A stretch of 64,000 bases of DNA from JAJRWS01 sp039831705 (GCA_039831705.1 JBDOMT010000215.1:8114-72113); one strand, 5' to 3'; shown: positions 35,476-45,000, counted from the stretch's first letter. Numbers and translations are program-made. Notes: generated by a model not told the origin, from the sequence alone.

Positions 35476-36534
35476 ATGTTCTCCCCCTCAACCTTTCGCG
35501 ATCTGGTCAGCGGCCGACGTCGTGGCATGAATGCCAGCTTACTGCGCGGGCTACTACGGTTGGCAGAGTTTCCCTATGGCTGGGTGGTTCGATATCGCAA
35601 TCGTCGATACGACCGACATTCTGCACCGATTCACACCGTGAATGTTCCAGTGGTCTGCGTAGGCAATCTCACTCTGGGAGGAACAGGAAAGACACCACTG
35701 GTCGAGTGGCTGGCCCGTCGATATGGTTCCCAGGGCGTACGCGTTGCGATAGTCAGTCGCGGCTATGGGGCTCGCGCTGGTATCCCTAACGATGAAGCGT
35801 TGGAGTTAGCTCAGGCTCTCCCAGGAGTCCCCCATGTACAGAATGCCGATCGCGTATCTGCCGCTGTTGAGGCAATCAACCAATACGCAACCGAACTGAT
35901 TGTACTGGATGATGGCTTCCAGCATCGACGACTGGGACGCGATTTGGATGTCGTGTTATTGGATGCCAGCGAACCGTTTGGCATGGAGCACCTCTTCCCT
36001 CGCGGCACTCTGCGCGAGCCACTCGATTCACTCCGTCGGGCCGATGCGGTGGTACTCAGCCGAGCCACATTGCTTGATCAATCAGGGCGCGATACCATTC
36101 GCCAACGAGTCGCCTGCCTGGCTCCTCAAGCGGTGTGGTGTGAAGTCGATCATCAACCCTCTTGTTTAGTCAACCAAAGCGGCCAGCAAATGCCATTGGA
36201 GCACCTGGCCGGGCGGCCCTTGGTCGCCTTTTGCGGCATTGGCAATCCGATCGGCTTTCGACATACACTCACGGCGCTAGGCTGCCAACCTATCGCCTGG
36301 CGCGAATTTGCCGACCATCACGCTTACCCTCGCCACGAGATAAATGCCTTGGAGTCCTGGGCTTCGACAGAAAACTCTGAATTGGCCGTGTGCACACGTA
36401 AAGATTTAGTCAAACTGAAAACAGACCGTTTGGGCACCGTGCCACTCTGGGCACTTGCCATCGAGTTGCAGTTTCTGCGCGGCCAGAGCGAATTTGAATC
36501 GTTGCTGATGACAAAGTTGAGGGTTGAGAATTGA
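35476..36534 (+). CDS. lpxK: Tetraacyldisaccharide 4'-kinase
   Basis: 352 residues. LpxK phosphorylates the lipid A precursor (lipid IVA step) at the inner membrane. Visible: an N-terminal membrane-associated segment (ASLLRGLLRLAEFPYGWVVR), the P-loop VVCVGNLTLGGTGKTPLVEW (about residues 58-77), IVSRGYGAR, the conserved LIVLDDGFQHRRLGRDLD and the HAYPRHEINALE-like C-terminal segment. It shows that this organism makes a Gram-negative type lipid A. Start at 35476; the internal ATG at 35527 is an alternative. Confidence 0.93.
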   Translation: MFSPSTFRDLVSGRRRGMNASLLRGLLRLAEFPYGWVVRYRNRRYDRHSAPIHTVNVPVVCVGNLTLGGTGKTPLVEWLARRYGSQGVRVAIVSRGYGARAGIPNDEALELAQALPGVPHVQNADRVSAAVEAINQYATELIVLDDGFQHRRLGRDLDVVLLDASEPFGMEHLFPRGTLREPLDSLRRADAVVLSRATLLDQSGRDTIRQRVACLAPQAVWCEVDHQPSCLVNQSGQQMPLEHLAGRPLVAFCGIGNPIGFRHTLTALGCQPIAWREFADHHAYPRHEINALESWASTENSELAVCTRKDLVKLKTDRLGTVPLWALAIELQFLRGQSEFESLLMTKLRVEN

Positions 36535-36633
36535 GAGGAATAGTGGAATGGTGGGGATAGCATGATTTCGCCTTTTCAAGCCTAAAATCAATGATGGCAT
36601 GGAAACCGGTGCCTTAGGGGCTTGTTGAATTAA

Positions 36634-36709
36634 TCAGCCGCAGGGCGTTAGCCCCCGGTCCTGACCTCAGAACACGCCACAAAACCTGGGGCTAACGCCC
36701 TGCGGCTGA
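36634..36709. repeat. REP-like palindrome (family 1), perfect copy
   Basis: TCAGCCGCAGGGCGTTAGCC begins the left arm (36634-36655), and its exact 22-base complement lies at 36688-36709. Other copies are at 44747-44810 and 53246-53308. It sits after lpxK and may serve as a transcription end structure. Confidence 0.8.
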
Positions 36710-36743
36710 TGTGATCGTTACCATTGGGCATAATATCAACACC

Positions 36744-36906
36744 CCGCCACTGGTACCCGCCCACTCGCAGCCACTGCGGAAAGTGAGGCTTGGCTAACAG
36801 AAACCCGCCCGCCAAACGAATCTTTCCGTTTGGCCGCGCACAAACGTCCGCCACTGGTACCCGCTCTCCTCGCGGCCACTGCGGAAAGTTCGGCTTGGCT
36901 ACCAGA
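36744..36906 (-). repeat. Two direct copies of a 58-base repeat
   Basis: CCGCCACTGGTACCCGC opens each copy (36744 and 36848), and CCACTGCGGAAAGT and GGCTTGGCTA recur in both. A small hairpin lies between (CCAAACG and CGTTTGG around 36812-36833). The cluster ends two bases from the stop of the BON gene. No gene is likely in 36535-36909. Confidence 0.75.
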
Positions 36907-36909
36907 GAA

Positions 36910-37377
36910 TCAGCAGACCATGATATTGTTAACCAATTGCTGGTAGTCCAATACACTCATGGCTACGTGTTGGGCCATCTGCTTCGTATAGTAGGTGCGA
37001 CATTCGCCAGTTAGCTCGACCGAATGGTTCGTGATATGTATCGCAAGATTGCGAATACGTCCCGCAAGTCGAATTTGGATGCGTTTCAAGATCAAGTCAG
37101 CCAGCTGCCGACCTTCCTGTTTTGTCAGAAACCCTATTTGAGTTGCTGACCCTGTTTGAGTTGCTCGGTAAGACCCTGTTAAACCATCTGACCCTGTTAA
37201 ACTATCAACCTCTGCTTCAACCTCCGTCCGGTCGTCAAAATAACGCCGGTCGCGCTGATAACGACTTCCACGAAGTTTGAATCCGTACTGACGCAGGCCA
37301 AATAATCGTCCCCGGGGAGTGGCTCCCCGGGGAGCAGTCCGATGAGGTCGTAACTGGCGATGTGCAGGACGATTCAT
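36910..37377 (-). CDS. BON-like domain protein
   Basis: The ATG at 37377 has a strong GGAGG site seven bases upstream. A longer reading to 37449 is less likely. 155 residues: an Arg/His-rich N-terminus (NRPAHRQLRPHRTAPRG), a Thr/Gly-rich linker with repeated TGS words (about residues 60-85), then a BON-type module (LADLILKRIQIRLAGRIRNL, VELTGECRTYYTKQMAQHV). BON domains usually bind phospholipid or cell-surface ligands. No signal peptide is obvious. Convergent with lpxK across repeat DNA. Confidence 0.65.
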   Translation of the reverse strand: MNRPAHRQLRPHRTAPRGATPRGRLFGLRQYGFKLRGSRYQRDRRYFDDRTEVEAEVDSLTGSDGLTGSYRATQTGSATQIGFLTKQEGRQLADLILKRIQIRLAGRIRNLAIHITNHSVELTGECRTYYTKQMAQHVAMSVLDYQQLVNNIMVC

Positions 37378-37663
37378 TTTTCTTCCTCCCTGATTGCCTC
37401 CCCTGGCCCGAGTAAATTCGACGCCAAAGAAAAACTGGCACCACATCATCCGTGACGCTCATCTTGTAATCTATTCCTATTGCCAAAGGTTCGTCAACAG
37501 GAACTTGATAATTGTTTTCTTGTCGCCGATACGCGTGTATTGACACGGCAGCGAATGAACTAAATGCAAGAACAAACAAGCTACAAACACAAGTGTGCTA
37601 GCTGTGAGACTACGCTCACTCGAGAGATTCTCTGTGTGAACAGAAACGGGGGAAATATGCGGG

Positions 37664-38320
37664 TTAGCTGATGATCTCTTTACTGATGAGAAATTGGATG
37701 ACCTCATCGGCTAATTCATCAGGCAACCGCACCCCCGCGTCGAGCCTCAGTTCTGCCTTGTCAGGCGCTTCGTAAGGCGCATCAAGTCCGGTAAATCCTT
37801 TGATTTTTCCGGCTCGTGCCAACTTATAAAGGCCTTTGGGATCGCGCGATTCACAGACTTCCAAAGGCGCATCGACAAAAACCTCTAGAAAATCGCCTTC
37901 TTCCAAGCTATCGCGAACTGCGTCACGATCAGCCCGGTAGGGGCTGACAAAGGCGGTCAGGGTGACAATGCCCGCATCACACATCAGATGAGCCATCGCC
38001 CCTACGCGGCGAATGTTTTCCTGGCGATCCTGCGGTGAAAACCCAAGACCAAACCGCTCAGCATAAGGCTGGCCATATTGGTCCGCCAACAGTTGCGGTG
38101 TCGCGTTGAGTCCATGGCGAACGTTATCTCCATCGAGTACGTAGCTTCGCACTTTTCGTTGATGCAACTTTTGGTCGACCAGATTAGCGACCGTGCTTTT
38201 CCCACAACCACTCAGGCCCGTGAACCACACCACACAACCTCGATGGTTACCGAGTTTTTCACGGTCGGCGCGAAGGATGCTATGTTCATGCCAAACAACA
38301 ATTGGGTCTTGATCAGTCAT
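37664..38320 (-). CDS. cysC: Adenylylsulfate kinase
   Basis: 218 residues. P-loop GLSGCGKSTVANL, then SYVLDGDNVRHGLN, then FVSPYRADRDAVRD and the C-terminal lid region. CysC phosphorylates APS to PAPS for sulfate activation. No cysD/cysN/sat gene is adjacent, so the rest of the pathway lies elsewhere. The N-terminus carries a VWHEHSILRADREKLGNHRG segment common to CysC. The 280-base leader before the BON gene contains nothing else identifiable. Confidence 0.93.
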   Translation of the reverse strand: MTDQDPIVVWHEHSILRADREKLGNHRGCVVWFTGLSGCGKSTVANLVDQKLHQRKVRSYVLDGDNVRHGLNATPQLLADQYGQPYAERFGLGFSPQDRQENIRRVGAMAHLMCDAGIVTLTAFVSPYRADRDAVRDSLEEGDFLEVFVDAPLEVCESRDPKGLYKLARAGKIKGFTGLDAPYEAPDKAELRLDAGVRLPDELADEVIQFLISKEIIS

Positions 38321-38433
38321 AGGATTTTTCTGTTTGAGACGTATGAAGTGCCTATCCTATAACCGCCCAACAGGCTGGAAGCCAATGCTACTTTAGCCAG
38401 TTATGGGATAAGGTCTAAGCCAATCCATCAATA

Positions 38434-38625
38434 GTCGCGGAGCGACGGCATGTGATAGCCTTGGGTTTTAACCCAAGGTAGCTATCCCCCACAACCTGAG
38501 TCTCGGAGCAACGGCATGTGGTAGGGTGAATCCCACATGCCGTCGCTCCGCGACTCAAACCCTTTGCGCGAGTCTTCCTGGGGCTAAAGTCCCCAGGCTA
38601 TTCTATGCCACCGCTCCGCGGTTAA
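38434..38625. repeat. Composite REP-like palindromes (family 2)
   Basis: GTCGCGGAGCGACGGCATGT (38434) is answered by ACATGCCGTCGCTCCGCGAC (38534-38553). Inner hairpins such as CCTTGGGTTTTAACCCAAGG and CTGGGGCTAAAGTCCCCAG lie between and after them. Related copies occur at 48200-48399. A MITE-terminal remnant CTAGCGCTTTGTCA follows near 38670. There is no gene in 38321-38711. Confidence 0.75.
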
Positions 38626-38711
38626 GACAAAATACAGTTTGCTGCAGTAACCTCAAAATCAAGGATTCACTAGCGCTTTGTCATGACAAAATATTATCAA
38701 AGCACCAGGGT

Positions 38712-39836
38712 CTAATCCAATATACCAGCCAATTCACACAGATTCGCGTGAACGACCGGTTGTGGGCAGCTCCAGACCAGGAAAAAGAGCGCTTCTCGGC
38801 ACCATCGACCGGTTGGGTGGCCCACCTGGTAACCGGTGCCCTTGGCCGCAACTAGGGCAGCTTGCGCGGCACGTAAGACCAAACTGTTGGCATGCTTACG
38901 CAACTGCTCGTTGGAACAGATGGGATCATCGCAAACTAACGCAAATAATTCGTTATTGATCTGATTGTATTCTGCCTGCAAAGCCTCTAGGGGAGCCTGC
39001 AAATCTTCTCTACGCTTTGCCTCCAGGGCGATAAAATCGATGGCGGCGCGGGCCAGTCCCAGTGCCAAGGTGGAGGTTTGAAGGCCACCGGTAGTACCAC
39101 CCTGACCTGAGGTCATCACATTTTCATCAGGCCCGGCAATGACCTGTTGATCTTGGATCTGAGTCTTCGCCAAACACAGTTGGCCCGTATGGCTGGCCGA
39201 AATACCAACCAGTTTGGCCGGCTCGGGCGTCGAAACACCGGGCAGATCGGTTGGCAGAGCGACTAATAGTTGTTCGCCAGTAGGTTCCAGGCTTGGAGAT
39301 CCGAGATCTTCCATCTTATCGCCTTTGATCATGCTTGCGGCCACCACAATGGTATCGGCATGCGCCGCACCTGTGACCCACGGACTGAAACCATCCAAGA
39401 CGTAACCATCTGCCACGCGAACTGCACGGAGCACTGGTTTCGACAAGTGCTGCCGACTGGTGGTCAGATGCGAAATGGCGACCGTGGAGAAAAGTGTTCC
39501 GGATGCCAAAGCGGGCAGCAGCCGTTGTTGGAGTCGCCGGTTGGAACTGCCGGCGATCCGACGACAGGCACCGCTGCGCTGGGTGATGATAAAGGTCGTG
39601 GTCAGGCAGGCTGAACTCAATGCCATGTAGCCGCGCAGGATGTCTTCTTCGCTCCAGGCCTGACCACCCCAAGCCGGATCCAGAAACCATTGGTAAACAC
39701 CATATTCGCCACAAAGTTTGAGCTGCTCAGCTGGCCAGCCTCCGGTCTGATCCAACTCGTCTGCCAATTCAGCCAACCGCGCACACAGTTCAGCCAAAGC
39801 AGGATCGTCAGGAGAAGTGATAATATTGGCGTTCAT
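38712..39836 (-). CDS. Acyl-CoA dehydrogenase family protein
   Basis: 374 residues, normal for an acyl-CoA dehydrogenase fold: an N-terminal helical domain (ARLAELADELDQTGGWPAEQ), a mid beta domain with FSTVAISHLTTSRQ and GYVLDGFSPWVTGAAHADTI (FAD-binding region), and a C-terminal helical bundle. The catalytic Glu of canonical enzymes near residue 370 is not clearly present because the protein is short at its C-terminus (ends CELAGILD), so the reaction and substrate are uncertain. It shares no obvious pathway with the glucan phosphorylase upstream of it on the same strand. Confidence 0.8.
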   Translation of the reverse strand: MNANIITSPDDPALAELCARLAELADELDQTGGWPAEQLKLCGEYGVYQWFLDPAWGGQAWSEEDILRGYMALSSACLTTTFIITQRSGACRRIAGSSNRRLQQRLLPALASGTLFSTVAISHLTTSRQHLSKPVLRAVRVADGYVLDGFSPWVTGAAHADTIVVAASMIKGDKMEDLGSPSLEPTGEQLLVALPTDLPGVSTPEPAKLVGISASHTGQLCLAKTQIQDQQVIAGPDENVMTSGQGGTTGGLQTSTLALGLARAAIDFIALEAKRREDLQAPLEALQAEYNQINNELFALVCDDPICSNEQLRKHANSLVLRAAQAALVAAKGTGYQVGHPTGRWCREALFFLVWSCPQPVVHANLCELAGILD

Positions 39837-39903
39837 CGTGCCTCAGAAGGCTCTCTTAACTCTAGACTCAACACTCTTCCTGCCTCTGGACTCTCAACTT
39901 TCC

Positions 39904-42111
39904 CTACCTCAAACTCATTTCCGAACTTTGCCCCCCTGCGGCGATCAAGTACGCCTTGGTGACATAATCCATCACCATGCGGTGGGCACTGAAGCGGGCG
40001 GTCAAGGTGGCGATGGAATTGGTCATCCGCTCGATCCACTCCAGTGGCAACCCATCGGCATCCCGATGGTAAAATAGGGGAATGATTTCATTTTCTAATA
40101 CACTAAAAAGCTCTTCTGAGTCACGCGCATCGCCCAATTCCTCGTTGGTATGCTGATTGCCATTGCCAATGGCAAATCCGTTCTTGCCATTGAACGCCTC
40201 GGCCCACCAGCCGTCCAGTACCGAACAATTGAGGCCACCGTTGAATACGACTTTTTGCCCGCTGGTTCCCGAGGCCTCCAATGGTCGCCGCGGATTATTC
40301 AACCACACATCCACTCCCTGAATCAAATGGCGGCCCACATTGATGTCGTAATCTTCGACAAATACGACTCGGCCACTGAATCGGGGGTCATGCCTGAGAT
40401 TGGCGATCCGCTGGATCAAATGCTTGCCCGGCTCGTCGGCCGGGTGAGCCTTGCCGGCAAAAATAAACTGGACCGGCCGGCTGGTATCGTTAATCAGTTC
40501 GCTCATCCGCTCGAGATTGGACATGAACAGGTCCGCCCGCTTATAGGTGGCAAACCGGCGTGCGAAGCCGATGGTCAGAGCGCTGGGATCCAAAGCTGAA
40601 CGGGCGACCTCGATCGCTCCCTGATCTTCGTTACGGCGCCGGCACTGGCGGCTCAGCCGGCGTCGGATGAAATCCAGCAGGCGGCTTTTCAAAGCATTGT
40701 GGGTTTCCCACAATTCGCCCCGATCCACCGAGTAAATGTTTTGCCAAACCTCTGGATCGCCCATATTTTGTTGCCAATCGGCGTCCAGGTACTTGTCATA
40801 GAGCGCCTGCATCGGATAAGCCAGCCACGATGGAACATGCACACCGTTGGTGATATGGCCAATAGGGATTTCTTCCTCCACTCGCCATGGCCAAAGATGG
40901 GCCCACATGCGCCTTGAAACGTGTCCGTGCAAGTTACTCACCGCATTGGCACGCCGCGATAGCTTCAGGCCAATCACCGTCATGCAGAACGACTCACTCT
41001 CGTTTTGCGGCTCGACTCGACCCAAGCCCATCAATTGTTCATAGGTAATACCCAACTCTTTACGCAAAGGCCCCAGATGCTCTTCTAACAAAGCCCCCTC
41101 GAACCGATCGTGACCGGCAGGTACCGGAGTATGGGTGGTGAAAACCGTACGGTGTGCCACTTCGCGCAATGCGTCGTCGAAGGTCATGCCATCTTCGTGC
41201 ATACGCTCACGCATCACTTCCAGGGGTGCAAATGCGCTGTGGCCTTCATTGAGATGGTAGACCCCTGGGGTGATGCCCAGTGCGCGCAGCGCTTTCACGC
41301 CACCCACACCCAACACCAATTCTTGACGAATCCGCGTACGCACATCGCCCCCATACAAACGCGATGTCAACTCGCGGTCTTCCGGCGGGTTGCCCTCCAC
41401 GTCACAGTCAAGAAGATACAATTTAACGCGACCCACTCGTATCAACCACAGCTTGGCCAGCAGTTGGCCATCGAGCGTATCAATCGCCACCGTGATAGGG
41501 TTTCCCGCCTTGTCGCAAGCCGGTTCCATGGGTTGAGTTTTGACCTTCGTGTCGACATATTCCTCCAATTGCATCCCGTTGCTGTCCAGGTGCTGCTTGA
41601 AATAGCCCTGATCATAAAACAGCCCGATAGCCACCAGAGGCACATCTAACCCACTGGCACTCTTAATATGATCGCCTGAGAGGACTCCCAAACCGCCGGA
41701 ATAGATGAGCACCGATTCGTGAATTCCAAACTCGGCTGAAAAATAGGCCACGGGTCTGGAGCCCAGCACACCCGCTTCACGTGCTCCCCAAGTGGTTTGT
41801 GTTTTGCTCAGATAGTCTTTCAGCCGTCGGGTCGCCTGGTTGATACGCGTGGTAAGCACCATTTCGGAAGCCCGTTCGGCCAGCTGCTCGGGGGTCATTT
41901 CCGTGAGCAGTGCGATCGGATTATGGCCCAATTGTCGCCAGCGAACCGGATCCAAGTCCCGAAACAGGTTGACAACTTCCGGGTGCCAGCTCCACCACAG
42001 GTTGCGGGCCAAAGTCATGCACTTGTCGTACAGAGCTTGCGGCGTTGTTTCGGTCCAATTCGGTCGCGTCACATTGGCAGATGGAGCTGCGGGGAGTTCC
42101 GTTTGACTCAT
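39904..42111 (-). CDS. glgP: Alpha-glucan phosphorylase (GT35)
   Basis: 735 residues, the shorter form with an N-terminal DUF3417 segment (residues about 25-140, LYDKCMTLARNLWWSWHPEV). The PLP-binding region is ASGTSGQKVVFNGGLNCSVL near residue 620. It releases glucose-1-phosphate from glycogen or maltodextrin. Other conserved parts are VYHLNEGHSAFAPLEV, AHRTVFTTHTPVPAGHDRF and FARRFATYKRADL. A heptamer-like CTCTAGACTCAAC string follows its stop codon (about 39855-39898). Confidence 0.93.
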   Translation of the reverse strand: MSQTELPAAPSANVTRPNWTETTPQALYDKCMTLARNLWWSWHPEVVNLFRDLDPVRWRQLGHNPIALLTEMTPEQLAERASEMVLTTRINQATRRLKDYLSKTQTTWGAREAGVLGSRPVAYFSAEFGIHESVLIYSGGLGVLSGDHIKSASGLDVPLVAIGLFYDQGYFKQHLDSNGMQLEEYVDTKVKTQPMEPACDKAGNPITVAIDTLDGQLLAKLWLIRVGRVKLYLLDCDVEGNPPEDRELTSRLYGGDVRTRIRQELVLGVGGVKALRALGITPGVYHLNEGHSAFAPLEVMRERMHEDGMTFDDALREVAHRTVFTTHTPVPAGHDRFEGALLEEHLGPLRKELGITYEQLMGLGRVEPQNESESFCMTVIGLKLSRRANAVSNLHGHVSRRMWAHLWPWRVEEEIPIGHITNGVHVPSWLAYPMQALYDKYLDADWQQNMGDPEVWQNIYSVDRGELWETHNALKSRLLDFIRRRLSRQCRRRNEDQGAIEVARSALDPSALTIGFARRFATYKRADLFMSNLERMSELINDTSRPVQFIFAGKAHPADEPGKHLIQRIANLRHDPRFSGRVVFVEDYDINVGRHLIQGVDVWLNNPRRPLEASGTSGQKVVFNGGLNCSVLDGWWAEAFNGKNGFAIGNGNQHTNEELGDARDSEELFSVLENEIIPLFYHRDADGLPLEWIERMTNSIATLTARFSAHRMVMDYVTKAYLIAAGGQSSEMSLR

Positions 42112-42301
42112 GAAATTGGCATCCTATCGATTGGTTGACAACAGCGGGCGATTATAGCGAAATGTCTGCTCATGAAATAGGCGTCTGCTATCTTTTGTGC
42201 AAGAGCCTTGATTGCAGGAAATAGGCCGAACCCGTACAGTAAAAGCACCTGAAACGCTTATCGTTATCAAGATAGGTCCCTCTGCACACAAATATCAGAA
42301 G

Positions 42302-43189
42302 ATGCCCACCCCAATGACCATTGCGAAGTTTTACGGCATGGGCCAATTTGGATTGTCGTTTGAACTATTCCCCCCCAAGACGGCCATCGGAATGACTCGC
42401 CTGGCGGAACAGGCGGACAAACTCGTCAAATACAGCCCCGACTACATTACCTGCACCTATGGGGCAGGAGGATCAACCCAGAACCGTACACTCGAAGTGA
42501 TCGCCGGGGTTCGAAAACAGTACCAACTACCGGTAGCGACCCATATCACATGTGTCGGTAGTACGGTCGAGCAACTGCGAGACTATCTTGTCCAAGCATT
42601 ACAAGCTGGGGTGCAAAATGTAGTGGCCTTGCGTGGTGATCCGCCTCAAGGAGAAACACGATTTACACCGACCGCAGGCGGTTTCCAATATGCGAATGAA
42701 CTGGTGGCATTCATACGTAGTGAATTTCCTGAAATGGGAATTGCCGTGGGTGGGTATCCAGAAACCCATCAGGAAGCCGCCAGCTCGGAATCCGACTTAA
42801 TCAACCTCCAACGAAAAGTGGACGCTGGGGCTGACCTGATTATCACCCAGCTATTCTACCACAATGATGACTTTTTTCGTTTTCGCGAGCAGTGCGAACA
42901 ACGGGGCATCAGAGTGCCCATTGTACCGGGCCTGCTGCCGGTTACCAACCTGGGACAAATACAGCGGATTGCTTCGCTCTGTGGTGCGAAATTGCCGCAA
43001 TCATTGATTGCCGACTTGCAGAATTTCCAAGATGATCCCCACGGACAGTTCGAAGTGGGAGTAAAATTCGCCAACCAACAGGTTCAGGAATTGGTTGCCC
43101 AAGATGTGGCCGGCTTACACTTTTACGTATTGAACAAATCGGCTTCCACCGGACGCGCACTGGAAGGAATGCAGTTGCCGGGACGATGA
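42302..43189 (+). CDS. metF: Methylenetetrahydrofolate reductase
   Basis: I choose the ATG at 42302 (MPTPMTIAKFYGMGQF); ATG 42314 is also possible. About 295 residues with LSFELFPPKTAIGMTRLAEQ, TYGAGGSTQNRT, THITCVGSTVEQLRDYL, ALRGDPP, GGYPETHQEA and ITQLFYHNDDFFRF, the MetF (beta/alpha)8 FAD enzyme core. It reduces 5,10-methylene-THF to 5-methyl-THF. Its TGA overlaps the start codon of the kinase (ATGA), so translation is coupled. It is the folate C1 branch, separate from the methanopterin cluster at 59 kb. Confidence 0.9.
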   Translation: MPTPMTIAKFYGMGQFGLSFELFPPKTAIGMTRLAEQADKLVKYSPDYITCTYGAGGSTQNRTLEVIAGVRKQYQLPVATHITCVGSTVEQLRDYLVQALQAGVQNVVALRGDPPQGETRFTPTAGGFQYANELVAFIRSEFPEMGIAVGGYPETHQEAASSESDLINLQRKVDAGADLIITQLFYHNDDFFRFREQCEQRGIRVPIVPGLLPVTNLGQIQRIASLCGAKLPQSLIADLQNFQDDPHGQFEVGVKFANQQVQELVAQDVAGLHFYVLNKSASTGRALEGMQLPGR

Positions 43190-44715
43190 CCGACCCTTCT
43201 CTCACGCCCTCTGATCGCGAACAATCCAGTCTCCATCTTGCAGGCAAGGACAGCCTCCACCTTGCTGGCAAGGAATTGGGCGACTATCACATTCTGCGCC
43301 GTTTGGGTGTGGGAGGGATGGCTGAGGTTTACCTGGCAGAGCAAACTTCTCTCGGTCGTCAGGTGGCGTTAAAGGTACTGATGCGCGATCTGGCTCGCGA
43401 TGCAACCTACGTTCAGCGGTTTCAAAACGAAGCCCGCGCAGCCGCCTCTCTGGTCCATGCGAATATCGTACAGATCTACGAAGTGGGACAAGTGGAGGGC
43501 ATTCACTTCATTGCTCAAGAATACATCCGCGGCATGAATTTGGGAGAAGTTTTAAAACGCCAAGGTTCGCTGCAACCTCGATTGGTGTTAGAAATCCTAC
43601 GGCAAGTGGTTGCCGCCCTGGGCAAAGCGGCTGAGCTGGGAATTGTGCACCGCGACATCAAACCTGAAAACATCATGCTCAGCCGGTCCGGCGAAGTGAA
43701 AGTGGCCGACTTTGGACTGGCGCGGGTGCAAAACGTCGACAGCAAAAGCCTGACCCAAGTCGGCGTGACCATGGGAACGCCGCTCTACATGAGCCCCGAA
43801 CAAATCGAAGGTCGATCACTCGATTGGCGCAGTGACATCTATTCTCTAGGGATCACCTGTTATCACTTGCTGGCTGGCTTACCACCCCATCGTGGTGATA
43901 CGGCGCTGGCCATTGCGGTGCAACATTTGAACACGCCACCTGAGCCGTTGGAAAACGTGCGTTCCGATGTACCTGGAGGTATGGCTCGCATCATCCATCG
44001 GCTGATAGCCAAGCGTCCGGAAGACCGATATACCCACCCCAACGAGCTACTGACCCAATTGCGCGAGTTGGCCGAGGGAGCGGCTCAGCAAGGATGGGGA
44101 GATGGGCCCGAACATTGGTCACTGGCAGAGTGGGTGGCACAGGACGAATCACGAAGTCGGGCAACTGCCCAACTTGGCACGCTGATGAAGGCCGGCACAC
44201 GACTCGAGGCGAATCGATGGCAGCGTGGAAAGCTCGTAGCAGCAGCCATGGGCGCATTACTCATGGGGCTCCTGTTGGCTTATGCAAGTCGGTCGCAATT
44301 TTTACTCGGTAACGTGAAAGCTGCTAAACCCGAACCTCGCAATTCCCCCTGGGCGCAGATCTACCATGCGAAGATGACACCCAGCGAAGAGGCCTGGCTG
44401 GCTGTTGAAGAAAATTTCCGCGACGCCGATCTCTACATTCGCCAATTGGCCAAGCAAGGCCTGATTCGCTACTACCTGTTCGTGGAGCAGGCATTTGCCA
44501 ATGCCTTGAAACCGTTGCGCCAATTGGATGCAGAAGTGAACTCCCCGTTGTACACTTTTACCCAAGCCGGGTTCTGCATTGCTTACCAGCATTTGGACAA
44601 GATCAAACAGGCTCGCGAAGCCGCCCATCAGTTGACCAGCGAACGAAAAGACCAATTGCGCCGCAGCGACCCAAGGATGTTCGAATTACTACAAAAAGCT
44701 CTGAACGAGCTGTAA
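43186..44715 (+). CDS. Serine/threonine protein kinase with C-terminal membrane anchor
   Basis: 509 residues. The N-terminus contains a small tandem duplication (SLHLAGKD then SLHLAGKE). Kinase domain residues about 28-290: LGVGGMAEVYLAEQ (glycine loop), VALKVLMRD (Lys), HRDIKPENIM (catalytic loop), VADFGLARV (Mg loop), TPLYMSPEQIEGRSLDWRSD. A membrane helix follows at about residues 345-368 (VAAAMGALLMGLLLAYASRS), then a 130-residue sensor-like or TPR-like tail. A typical Hanks-type kinase; bacterial members act on FHA proteins, so the FHA protein at 17887 is a conceivable but unproven partner. Overlaps metF by four bases. Confidence 0.93.
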   Translation: MTDPSLTPSDREQSSLHLAGKDSLHLAGKELGDYHILRRLGVGGMAEVYLAEQTSLGRQVALKVLMRDLARDATYVQRFQNEARAAASLVHANIVQIYEVGQVEGIHFIAQEYIRGMNLGEVLKRQGSLQPRLVLEILRQVVAALGKAAELGIVHRDIKPENIMLSRSGEVKVADFGLARVQNVDSKSLTQVGVTMGTPLYMSPEQIEGRSLDWRSDIYSLGITCYHLLAGLPPHRGDTALAIAVQHLNTPPEPLENVRSDVPGGMARIIHRLIAKRPEDRYTHPNELLTQLRELAEGAAQQGWGDGPEHWSLAEWVAQDESRSRATAQLGTLMKAGTRLEANRWQRGKLVAAAMGALLMGLLLAYASRSQFLLGNVKAAKPEPRNSPWAQIYHAKMTPSEEAWLAVEENFRDADLYIRQLAKQGLIRYYLFVEQAFANALKPLRQLDAEVNSPLYTFTQAGFCIAYQHLDKIKQAREAAHQLTSERKDQLRRSDPRMFELLQKALNEL

Positions 44716-44746
44716 TGTTGAGTGTTGAGCAGCTTAATTTTCGAAT

Positions 44747-44810
44747 TAGCCGCAGGGCGTTAGCCCCCGGTTTTTTACTGCGCAACCGGACGCTAACGCG
44801 TTTCGGCTGA
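44747..44810. repeat. REP-like palindrome (family 1), imperfect copy
   Basis: TAGCCGCAGGGCGTTAGCC pairs imperfectly with GCTAACGCGTTTCGGCTGA. Sits 31 bases after the kinase stop, itself preceded by a heptamer-like GTTGAGTGTTGAG. A MITE-terminal remnant AGTGCTTTGTCAAA lies at 44846-44866. Confidence 0.75.
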
Positions 44811-44904
44811 TTTTTTACAATCCCAATTTTAGTCGAAACGATGCACCAGTGCTTTGTCAAAGCTTAGTATTGGGTTAGCCTCTGGCGATGTGTGGCACGC
44901 TCAC

Positions 44905-45000
44905 TCAACTCTTTTCAGAGCTAATCATAATTTGGCCGACAATGGCCCAGACGGAGACGAAAGCAACAGCTACGGTGATGTGAATGATTTGTTCGGGCAT
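44905..45000 (-). CDS. Putative 31-residue single-helix membrane protein
   Basis: A short ORF on the minus strand (ATG at 45000, TGA at 44905). It begins MPEQIIHITVAVAFVSVWAI and ends IMISSEKS, one hydrophobic helix of about 20 residues with a short charged tail. It is too short to be caught by usual length cut-offs, and there is only a weak ribosome-binding site. It resembles other tiny planctomycete membrane ORFs in form, but I cannot name a family. The rest of the gap 44716-45223 contains only repeat remnants. Confidence 0.35.
   Translation of the reverse strand: MPEQIIHITVAVAFVSVWAIVGQIMISSEKS

Noticed and set aside
36648..36956. 102-residue minus-strand ORF with FPQW repeats
   Set aside because: It runs through REP and direct-repeat DNA and overlaps the end of the BON gene; likely not coding, although noted as a curiosity.
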